From: Sphaerolaimus hirsutus
Lineage: Eukaryota > Nematoda > Chromadorea > Monhysterida > Sphaerolaimidae
DNA length: 64,000 nucleotides
Assembly: GCA_964036195.1 (NCBI GenBank)
Contig: OZ038456.1
Span: 1,674,001-1,738,000, forward strand
Direction of reading: 5' to 3'
The notes under the pieces were generated by a model. That model did not search any database. It was not told the origin of the DNA and was given only the letters and a program-made list of their open reading frames with translations. Shown here piece after piece: positions 47,437-58,700 of this stretch (positions within the stretch are counted from its first letter, which is position 1; each line of letters starts with the position of its first letter). A program made the position numbers and the translations under genes.

Positions 47437-47947
47437 TTGAGGCGTCCAATTCTAAAAGTCGACAAGTCCAAAATATGAAAATTTCGAGTTAGGCCCGGAA
47501 ACGTCATCTGGGGCTACTTCTGCACATTTTTCATCATTTTCCATAAAAAAATTTTTGACCTCACATGCCCATATGTCAAAGTGCCAAATTTGACATTTTT
47601 TGGGAAAAATGCAAAAAGTTTGGGCAAGAAGTCGACAAGTCCACTTAGTTTTGGGCTAAAAGTCGACAAGTCCATCCTCCGCTTCCTTTTTTTATTGGAA
47701 AAAACGCAAGAATTGTGAAAAGTCCACTGTGGACTAGATTTCTAAAACGCAACAAGTCCATAATTTTCCCATAAGGCAGCCTCGGCTTCCCCGGGAACAA
47801 AAATGTTCTCGCGTGCAAGAAGTCGACAAGTCCATTTCCCTCCCAAAAACAGTTTTGCTCTAACCGAATGGAATTTTATGGACATCCCATCTTTCACATA
47901 CACGTTGAGAGCAGGGGCTGAGAATTTGACACTTTATTGTCAACAAA
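47437..47947 (+). repeat. S repeat with AAGTCGACAAGTCCA motif
   Basis: Starts TTGAGGCGTCCAATTCTAAA and ends TTTGACACTTTATTGTCAAC, with five AGTCGACAAGTCC units. A shorter copy at 55252-55427 keeps both ends but deletes the middle. Confidence 0.7.
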
Positions 47948-49546
47948 TTTGAAAGCTTGTAACATCAATAAAAACGCTCAAAACGCATCTTATTAAGTTA
48001 AGTAGCTATTCTAAATTAAGCTTTTTTGTTTTTCTCAGTTAGGTATTTCGGTTACACTGCCACACCATCCAAAAAATCACAAGACAAAAATGTGCGCATG
48101 ATAATAATGCCAGGAAGTGTAGTGCGTCACAAACATGCCACATAAATACCCGCACTGCAGTCTCAGATAAAAAACACCAGGCTCCATTTTTTATTCCACA
48201 AGCTAAATACTCTACTTCCCCGTAATACCCCCAGGGGTAATTTTTTATAGTGCAAATTTTGAGGGGATATTTTGAGAAAAGCGGTTTTAAAACGAGTTTA
48301 AAAAAATAAAAGCGGTAAAAAAAATAAAAGCGGTTTTAAAAAGAGCGCTGGCTGGACATCCCCTCCCTACATACTTATTATTCCACCCCCTACGCAGGCA
48401 AAATAACCCCCGTTAGGGCACAATGCCCTACCCCCTGCCCCCGGGGGAGCCCAGCCAAGGCGCCGCCGAACTCACCAACGCAAACTACAGTAACCCGCTG
48501 AATAATTTCGCTTTGGTTGGAGGGTCGGCCACTCAGAGTTCTAGTTTGCCAGTTTTTAGTGGTTAGTGTTGCCGTTTGGTTGTTTTTTGTTGAGCTTTAG
48601 GATTTGATGTAGGGCTCAAACGAGACCGCGGTCGCGGTACATGGTTCGGCGAATAGTTTGCACTGGGGCGGTCCCGGTTCCGACACCCCGGTCCCGGTCC
48701 CGGTCCCGACATTGGAGAATTTCTAGACCCGGTCCAAAAAACTGGTCCCGTTTGAACCCTAATTTAATGGATTGGATTTCGGACGAGATGATTCACTCAA
48801 TGATGTTGACATCTGGTATAAATATTTACGTATGTGAAAAAATCTATTTTTGTGTTTTTCTAGTGGTGAAAAAAAAATTCGGGAACTCAAATCGAGACGA
48901 AAAAAATTCTAATACATTTTCGAATTTTCGGAATATGTTTTCGGAGCCTACTTTTCCACCGAAATTCAAAAAAATTTAACAACGCAAATTTTAGCATTGA
49001 ACGCATTTGAGTTTATTACAGTGGTTGACGGACGCCTCATTCCAGTGAACTTAAATGCCTTTAAAGTTGTTTTATGCGTTTTCTAAATTCTTTTCTTAGA
49101 AGTTTCTATAGAAAACCATTTCGGTGTTTCTGGGTCATTACAGGGCCATTATGCATTCTATGTTCTTTTTCAGCCACACACGAAAATGCACTTCTGCACC
49201 AAATTTTAGAGGATCTACGCGTTAATTTCAGTGCGTACAGAACCAAATTGAAAATGTCAGATACTACGACAGCCGCAGCCATGTGTGTATATTTTTTTCA
49301 GATTGTGATTTTTGAGTATTATCTGATCAGATTTCTACGCTTTGATTTTTATTGAATGAGCAATGTGACTAGAAAAAACCTGACTTTAGAATTTCTAAAA
49401 CCGGTCGCCCAAATGTTCTTGTTTGATAAATATGACGTCAGAATTTTAGAACCCAATTACAGTGATTAAATTTAAATTAAATTAAATTTCTAATTGAAGA
49501 ATATTCCAGCACCTGAAAAAATCCCATAACAATGTCATTTTTTCAG
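47948..49546. other. Sequence upstream of the receptor start
   Basis: Contains an A fragment (48205-48290) and a CGGTCCCGGT repeat (48613-48770). 49074-49355 is open for 93 codons with no recognisable protein. The promoter and 5' leader of the receptor could lie here or further left. Confidence 0.4.
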
Positions 49547-49788
49547 CATGGTAACCAATATATCTACGAGCACTTTTACTGACCAAATCACATCCACTAC
49601 AATGGAAGAAAATCAGGAAAGCGGTGAATTTTGGCACATTGCCATCACTGTGCTTTTTGGCACCGTTTTGGCATTGCTCACCTCTGGGGGCAATTTATTG
49701 GTGATGTTTAGTATGAAAATCGACAAGAAATTGCAGACTATTAGCAATTATTTTTTATTTTCTCTCGCCATTGCCGACGTGACTATTG
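49547..49788 (+). CDS. Receptor exon 1: N-terminus, TM1, TM2 start
   Basis: The ATG at 49548 lies two bases after a strong acceptor (TTTTTTCAG, ending 49546). The 5' leader is therefore joined by cis-splicing, or by spliced-leader trans-splicing if this is a nematode. The short extracellular N-terminus has an N-glycosylation site (NIS) near residue 4. TM1 covers about residues 27-50 with the conserved GN. The exon ends in TM2 (LAIADVTI) with one base left over before GTTGGT. Confidence 0.9.
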
Positions 49789-52700
49789 GTTGGTGATTTT
49801 TTGGGGTATTTTTTTATGCGGAATTGTTCTTGTGGGCTTGCAAAAAAAGATGTACCTAGGTAGATCGTTTTGAAAATGCTTTGAAATATGATTTTGTAAT
49901 GTCTAGAATTGTATATACTGTATTTACACGAAAAATTCTCCTGGGAAATTATTTTGCATAGGACTTTTTGTTGGGTTTCAATTCACCTCACGAAATTGGC
50001 ACAAAAAAAAACGAAACTTTTTTGTTCAAATCGGACACAATAAATTGATCATATTCTTAAACATCATATCCATCAACATCAGCCGGGAGGGGGGGGGGAT
50101 TCAAGTGGGAGGGGGGAATTATTCAAGCAAACACTGTAAATAAGTATATACATCCACACACCCCCCCCCCCCCCCTAGGTCTAATCTCGATCCCCCTGAT
50201 GACCGTGTACACTGCGATGAGCTCGTGGGAGCTGGGCTACTTCATGTGCCAGCTGTGGCTGTGCGTCGACTATCTCATGTCCAATGCGAGCGTGCTCAAT
50301 CTCTTGCTCATCAGCTTTGATAGGTTAGGGGGGTTGGGGGGTTTGGGGGGTTGTGATTGTGATTTTTTGAGGGGTAAGTGTTTTTTGTATTTATTTACCT
50401 ACCTAGGTGAAGGAGTTAAGTGAATGGCGTAAATCCTAGGATGAGTCAGTCTCGAACGACTCCTCACTTTGAATACCCTAAATTTTCGAATAAGACCCCA
50501 GGGGAGTGATTTTTTTATCAGAAGTTTTTAAGAGGGAGTTATTCAAGAGGGGGGGTTATTCGAGGGGGGTTATTTGTTTCTCACCTCGCCAACAGGGGGT
50601 GTTATTCAATGGGAGTCTTATTCAAGCATTTGCGGTAACTCTTCTATGTTTGTTGAGTCGGTAAAATATACTGCCCCCCTCTTTGATGGGTGGGAAAGTC
50701 GTCACGTCGCATGCATAAAAATACTTTTTATGTAAATGATTAATTGTGTGTTCTGCAGGGACCGTCCCGAGGGACTTATCCACGATTTTTTAGCGATAAG
50801 GGACAGATATTTTTGTTACACAAGTTTTTTTTTTTCTGCACACAGATACTTTTCGGTGACCCGGCCGCTCACTTACCGCCCCAGACGGACGACTAAAAAA
50901 GCACTCACAATGATCGCTTCCACTTACATAATTTCCGTTCTGCTGTGGCCCCCTTGGATTGTCTCCTGGCCGTATATTGAAGGTTTTTTTCATTTTGAAC
51001 AATAATTTTTTCTTGAGTAAGCCCTGAAAATACTGTAGTCGATAGTGAGCCCAGAAAAGTACCGTATTACAGAATGTTGTAATTCTTCTCAGAATGTATT
51101 TTCCCGTCATGAACGGGGTTCAATGAAAGGGGTTCTTAGAGGCCATTATATGAATAAATAAGTTTATTGCTTTTTTAGGTATGCCCTTCTATTAAATAGA
51201 AGAAGTACGGTATTTCAGAACATACCGTATTTCCTCGAAATACCCTCAGGGTTTTTTCAGAGTGAGAATTTTGAGGGGGGTTAAACGAGGGGGGTATTTC
51301 GAGGGGGTTTATAAACTCATAGTGTCCATTTTGAGGAGGGTATTTCGAGGGGGGTTTATAGACTCAAAGTGTCAATTTTGAGGGGGGGGGGGTATTTCGA
51401 GGGGGGTTTAAAAACTCATAGTGTCCATTTTGAAGGGGGGGGGGGGTATTTCGAGGATATACAGTATGTGAAAAAGCTGACTACCCCCTATCACAGGTCG
51501 ATTTGCGGTGCAATCAAATGAATGCATGGTGCAATTTATCAAGACTAATGCAGTTGCCACCATAGGCACCGCGTTGGCAGCTTTTTACTTACCCGTGGCC
51601 ATTATGGTATTTTTGTACGCCAGGTGAGTGCTTTTGTTATTTGTGGGCTTAGAATCGTGCAGTTACTGTAGGAACAAAGGGCGTGCCGCAGTGGCTGCTA
51701 TTTTTCTATGATAAACCATAACAGGAGTGCATCTCCAGCAGTATAGTCTACTATCGGAAAGCCTTACGATGAAATCTACCATATTCCATCTGAATAAAGA
51801 AGCAGACGTTGAATTATGTCCCAGGACATTGATCCCACTTTTGGTTAATTTGATGCACAATTTCTTATGTGACTTTATTCATCAAAATATGGTATCCTTG
51901 ATGGTATTTATAGCGCTATGTCCGTTCAGTATACTACGTTTTCATGAAACCAGCTGATTCACAATCACCGTCCCGCTAATTACCTACAAACAGTGCAACT
52001 TTACCGCACCGTGAACGAAGTTTACCGTACTGATCCCCACCGGCACCGTATTATCCGCCCCAACAAATTTCCCGCGCCACCGCGCAGAGTCTACCGGGTG
52101 ACCAAAGTGCGCCAGCGGGAGTTCGCGAAAATGACCGCCTCCGGTCAGACTAGCCAGTCCGGTCCGGCGAAAGCCGGTACCGGTACCGGTTCCGGTTCCA
52201 ACAAGTCTCGGTCGACTGTGTTGACCATTGGTCAACACAGCGTCGTGGCCGCTAGGAGTGAGAGATACGCTGGCGCGGCGCCAAGTGGCCCCAGGAAGGT
52301 TGACTTTGGGCTTGGATTTTGATGGCTTGTGTTTTACGGTTCTTGGTTTTATGGCCGAGTTTCGGACATGTTAATGGCGTTTTTAAAAACACGGCGATCA
52401 AAAAAACAGTCTGCTTCAGCCATTGTTAGCGCCAGTTCCGCAAATTGAAAAGTGAGAAGTAAAATCGCAAAAGCGAAGTGAATTGAGAAGTAAAATCGCA
52501 AAAGCGATATGAATTGAGAAGTAAAATGGCAAAAGCGAAGAGAAATTACTTTTTATTTTTTATTTTTACTTCGATATTGCCAATTCAGTTGCCGTTTCAC
52601 TTCGCCTTTGCCATTTCACTTCTCACTTCTCATTTTGCGGAACTGGGGCCAGTTCCGCAAGTGGAAAAGTTAAGAGTTCAAATTTAAGAGTTGAGTAAAA

Positions 52701-55700
52701 TGACAAATGACAAGTTATGAGTAAAGTTAAGAGTTAAGAGTTGAGTAAAACGACAAATGATTTTACTCAACTCTTCACTATTAACTTTACTCTTAACTTA
52801 TCATTTATCATTTTACTCAACTCTTAAGTTTTAACTCTTACCTTTTCCACTTGTGGAACCGGCACCTGGTCCCAGATCTATGGTGTCTGCTATTTTAGCA
52901 CTGTGGGGGTCTAAGTGGGTTGTCTGAAAAACATGTATTTATTGCATTTCGATGCACACGCCACGCGCCCAATCTTTTAACGATAATTCCCGCCTTCTTT
53001 GTTGACAACTGCCGATTTCGCGCTTTGTCCCGCTATAAATATATTTATAAAAGCTGACAAACGTAATTAAGCAAAATGATAAGCGATAAAAACAAAATTT
53101 TCAGCGACCTTACTCGACACCTTTCTTATCACTTTTTCCCGTCACATCTAAAAAAATGCAAAAAAAACAAACAAACAAAAAACCCTTTTCTCATCACTTC
53201 TTCCCGTCACATCTAAAAAAATGCAAAAAAAAATATAAAAAACCCGCCCCGCCCTACCCAGACCTCAGTGGCCCTATCGCCCGACGACGGAAACTGCGGC
53301 GGGTCGCTGAACAACGGCTTGCATGGAGGGCATTTAGGGCGGCCCGCCCGCAAGGGGTCTCTGGTGGCCTTGGTTAGGCAACCCCCGGGGAGTAGTAGAA
53401 GGACGTTGGTTTGAGTTTGAGAGTGATTTTTTTTTGCTTTTTGTGTGTTTGTTTATACCGGATGTCTTCGATATACACCGCTCGAAATACTCCCCCCCTC
53501 CCCGAAATACCCCTCCCCCTCAAAATGGACACTGAGTTTAGCACCCCCCCTCGAAATATCCCCCCAAACTGAGTGTAAAGAGAACCTCAATGTATTTAGC
53601 GTAAATGAAGTATTTTATCATTCATTCTATAGCTGTCAGCGGGATGTGAAGATGACTCATACCGTATTTCTTCTAATAGAACGGCATGCCTCCAATAGAA
53701 CTGCAGGTTTTGGCACTGTTTATCACCCACGACAAAAATAGAACGGCACCTCCAATAGAATGACTCCAAAACGTTGAAAATAGAACGGCACCTCCAATAG
53801 AATGACTCCAAAACGTTGATGACAAAAATAGAACGATAGAAGAAGTCTTCTATTAGAAAAAAAACGGTAACTTATATTCTTCCAACATTTTATTTAAAAA
53901 ATTTCTCGCTCCCCCAATCCTCTCAAAACCAACCAATCAACCCCCCAACTTCCCTTGGCACACTGCCAGGTCGCATTCATCGTGGTCGTCGCCGCCGTGC
54001 AGTCGCACCAACAGCAAATTGGTCCGCTTCGCAAGGGGAGACGCGCAGCAACGCCACGGAGCCTGCCAGCCTGACCAGGGGAGTCAGGCTCACGTGCTGG
54101 CGCCTGACCAGATGGATGATGGTTGGTGGGGGGGGGGGTTCTAGAAGGGGTGGTTTTTGGAAATATACATACCGTATTTGCTTGAATATACCCCCTCCTC
54201 GAATAATCCTCCCTCAAAAAAGTCTGACGGAATAATAATCCCCCAGGGGGATTATTTGAGCAAATACGGTACTTAAATATAATCTCAGAAAATCTCTCAA
54301 AGGTTCAAATTAAATTGAATCTCTATGAAAAACGCAGAGAAAATAAAAAGTAAATATAAAAATATAAATGAGAAAAATTCGCATAAAATAAATATCATTA
54401 AGTGTCTCCGGAAAAACTGGGAGAAAATGTGAATAAACTCGGCAGACATGAAAGGAATCAGTGATTCGGCCCTTACGTACCAATTTTTAATTTCGTTAAA
54501 ATTGTTAAGTTTATTTTGAATTTTAATGAATGCATTCCAATCGATTCATGGTAAATCTTATTCAATCCGACGTTTTATGCGAGAACAGGATAAACTGGAC
54601 ACGCATATTGTCATATGAAAGCAGATAACAAGGTATTTTATTGTAACAGTCCGGACAAATTCCAACAAAAAAGTACGTATGTGTGCGTGCGATAGAACAA
54701 GGGAAGAACGACCCTGTACACTGTACACCACTAGCGAAATCTGGATCGTTTTGAAAATCTAAAAAATGCTCTGAATAACATAAAATGCTCACTATGTTCG
54801 TAATAATAAGAAATTATCGTATATATATATAAAGTGTAGATCTTAAATTCAAATTTCGACAGTGACGTTCACTTATCTAATTGAAAAATTTGTTGATGGT
54901 CACCCCTACGCATGAAATACGAGTGTCAATAACAATGAAATTGGGTTCGAATGGCACTTGTACAAAAATTCGTTAGACCATTGACTCGCATAATGTCTGC
55001 CGAGTTTACCTACCTAAATATAATATTTTTTCTACCTACCTAATAACCTACCTACCTATGTCTTCCTAGAATACCTACCTATTTATGTCTCCCAAGATTT
55101 TTAGAATGCTAAGTCGGACATGCGGGGCCCCGCATTTGTGACTAACGTCGAAAAACATCAGGGATATTTGTATGTAAAAATATCAGAAAATAAAAAAATA
55201 TCAAATCAATATTTATTTATATTTTCTCTGGCTTTTCTAAGAAAAATAAAATTGAGGCGTCCAATTCTAAAAGTCGACAAAAATGTTCTCAAAAAGTGCA
55301 CAAAGTCGACAAGTCTATTTCCCTCCCCAAAACAGTTTTGCTCTGACCAAACGGAATTTTATGGACACCCCATTTTTCACATATAGGTCGAGAGCAGGGG
55401 CTGAAAATTTGACACTTTATTGTCAACATGTACAACTTACCGTATGGCCCTGAGTGTAACTCCCCCAATTATAGTGCCCGGGGCACTATACATTGCAAAA
55501 AGTTCCAATGGCCCTACACACACTAGTTTTCACCGTGACCGATGTGAAAACTGAAATGGCCACATGGCGACATCCAGCCTACTCTTTTTGTATGCTTTAT
55601 GTGCTTTAGTTTTCAAATTTTCAAAGTTCAACTTTCATTAAATCAAATTCAAATTTAATTTAAATAAAATCGTTCAACCGTGTTCATTAATTTGCATTTG

Positions 55701-58700
55701 AAAAAAATTCAGTTTTCACACATGTCACGGTGAAAACTAGTGTGTGTAGGGCCAATAGTCCATTAACCCCCCAGGAAATTCCATCGGGCCGATCCACGAG
55801 ACAGACGAGCAGTGTGCCGAGTGCCTAGCGGAACTGCGCCGCGGCGACACGCTGCCGCCAGTTTCAGGCACGGCTGTGGTGCCTACAATTTTAAGGCCCC
55901 TGGCTGCGGTCTGGTTCTGTTTGAGGTCCCTTGTGGATAGGTTGGTGGATTGTGATTTTTGACTGGGGGGGGGGGGGTTGTGATGGTGTGATGTAAATAG
56001 GTGTTAGGTTGGGAGGGATATAAGATCCTATTCAATACCGAATGTGAGGCTGTGAGATTAGCGTTCCAAGAATCGGTGATTTTGAAAAAATATTTATATA
56101 TATATTTTCACAAAATCTCTCAAAAATAAAATTATATTTAATCTACCTGAAAATATTAATGATTTTTTTATATTTTCTTCACATAAACTAAATATAATAT
56201 AATCTCTCTGAAAAACTCGGGAAAAAAACATAAATAAATTTTATTTTATTTAAAAATGTATAAATTTCCCTAGATATTTTGAACGCCAAGTGAGACATTT
56301 ATTGCCAAGTGAATTTTTTACGCAATAATAATTTAAAATGTAAATTAATTTATTTACTTAATTCAATCCCTTCCCATCCCAGAATCTTCACACGCCAGCG
56401 GTACCCCAGGGGGGCATCTAGCTGCGGCGGCGGGTTCACAGCCACGAGCGCCGCGTGCGACTGCCACCAGGTGCCAGTCCCAGACCCTGTAAAATGTCCT
56501 GTAAAATGTCAAATGTCATGCAAAGTGTCAAAAGTCATGTAAAATGCCCTGCAAAATGTCAAATGTCATGCAAACTGTCAAAAGTCATGTCAAATGCACT
56601 GTAAAATGTCAAATGTCATGCAAAGTGTCAAAAGTCATGTAAAATGTCCTGTAACGTGTCAAACGTTTGCCATTTTGCAGTGCATTTTACGTGACTTTTG
56701 ACACTTTGCATGACATTTGACATTTTACATGGCATTTTACAGGGTCTGTGACTGCCACCAGGACGCGAACTTGCTCAGCCCCGTCGACGCGGGCACCAAG
56801 CTGGCGCACATGCACGCCCCAGCCGAGCAGCCCTTGTTGTTGCAGGTAATTTTTGTTTTGATGTTGTTTTTAGGGTAAGGCTAAGTGAAGTAGGGGGCAG
56901 TCCCAAACCCTGTAAAGTGTAAAGTAAAGTGTCAAATGTAAAGTCAAATGCGAAGTAAACTGTCAAATGCAAAGTAAAGTGTCAAATGTAAATAAAGTCA
57001 AATGCAAAGTACAATGTCAAATGTAAAGTAGTGTCAAATCTAATTTTTTGTATCCAAATCTTATGTCAAAATGTATGATTTGGATATAAAAACATAAGAT
57101 TTGGATACACATTTGACACTTTACTTTGCATTTGACTTTACATTTGACACTTTACTTTGCATTTGATACTTTACTTTGCATTTGTCTTTACATTTGACAC
57201 TTTACGTTACACTTTACAGGGCTTGGGATTGCCACCTGGGATCCCATTGTGTAGTAGTTGGTTGAACTCATATTCGGTGGACATCACACTATTATGGAAA
57301 CCTACCATAACCCATCTGAATATGGCACCAGAAATTATACAGTTTTTCATAATTATTTTTCGTTTTTACTATGGATGGAGTAATGTACACTATCGTGCAG
57401 AATAGTTGAGACTTTTCACACATGAGAAACAGTAGGCTGGGGGTCCACCGCATTTTTTTGCTTCCCAATTTCTTGTCCCTTGTCCAATTTTGGTGCCATT
57501 TGAGTATGTTGGGGTTTGATGCTGTGGCTACTACGAAAAAAATTTGTTTGCTCAAATAATCCCCAGGCCCGAGATAAGGGGGGTCTATAAAAAGATGGTC
57601 AATAAATATACAAAAAATGGGCAATCTGGATGAGTGTCTTTGAAGCTTAATAACTCAACCATTTCTGGGCTGATTTGAATCATTCAACACTTAAAATGCT
57701 CGGGACAACCTGCAGATTCTATTTTTGTGGTCAGTTTAGTGATGTCTAAATTCCGTATGTCGATTTGACCCAGTTTTTGAACATGAAAAAATAATTTTTT
57801 TGAATATGCTCTCATATTCTTTAGACAATGAGGATTCATTTAAAACAAAAATGAGTTCAATATCTCTTTCCAATCAAAAGTGATGGCACTTCAAAGTTTT
57901 CAATGGTGTCTAAATATTTTACGCTTATTTTACTAGGGTTTGCAGCATGTAAATTTTGTTATTGAACAGTCTATAACATACTTAAGACAGAGAGAATTAA
58001 TATGACAAAAACATTTTTCAATATCTCGTTCCAATCAAAAGTTATAGCACTTACAAACTTACATCTACATTCCATCCAAAATAATTGCACATTACTCATT
58101 CACAGTTGGGCCAACTTTTCTCCCTAATAGAGCAAAGCCAAAACCTCAAATTTACACACCAAATAGCCCCACTCAGTAGTATGCCTACCCCCATTTCTGA
58201 GTTGTTGGCTATGGATGCAAAACTGCAGCAAAAAATAAATAAATGCCACATTTCCATATATGCTTTGCCATATGCTGTTCATGCTTAGAATGTTTCTTGC
58301 TGCACACAGAGCTCAGCGATGCAGGCAAGCAGTTGCCATGGTGAAAAATTTGTTAAAAAATGAATGTATGAATTGGATATAGACTGTAAAGTGAGATACT
58401 GGGTGGCTACTGCCCAAAACAAGAAAAGTCTCAACTATTCTGAAACATGAAAAAACTGAGTTAATATGTTTGGGCACTAGGAATATACACAGATGTGAAC
58501 TCGGGGGGCGGTCATCCCGGGCATGTGTAGTCAACCCCCCAGGGTACCCATGTATAGTAAACTCGACGGACATTATGGAAGTCAATGCTCTACGGGATTT
58601 TCGTACAACTGCGTATATTCGTAGTTGGCACTCATCCAAGTTACCGTTTGAGAGAATGTTACCCAGTATGAAAGATGCAGGATTTCCGTCTGCGTCACCA

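Noticed and set aside
49074-49355. 93-codon frame just upstream of the receptor as a separate gene or first exon
   Set aside because: Hydrophobic, no motif, and the splice acceptor before the receptor ATG does not require it; left as unassigned upstream sequence.
56309-56542. 77-codon frame reading through exon 9 into the D element (…[12 protein letters not shown]…)
   Set aside because: This is the unspliced reading; it enters transposon repeats and stops, whereas splicing gives an in-frame continuation.
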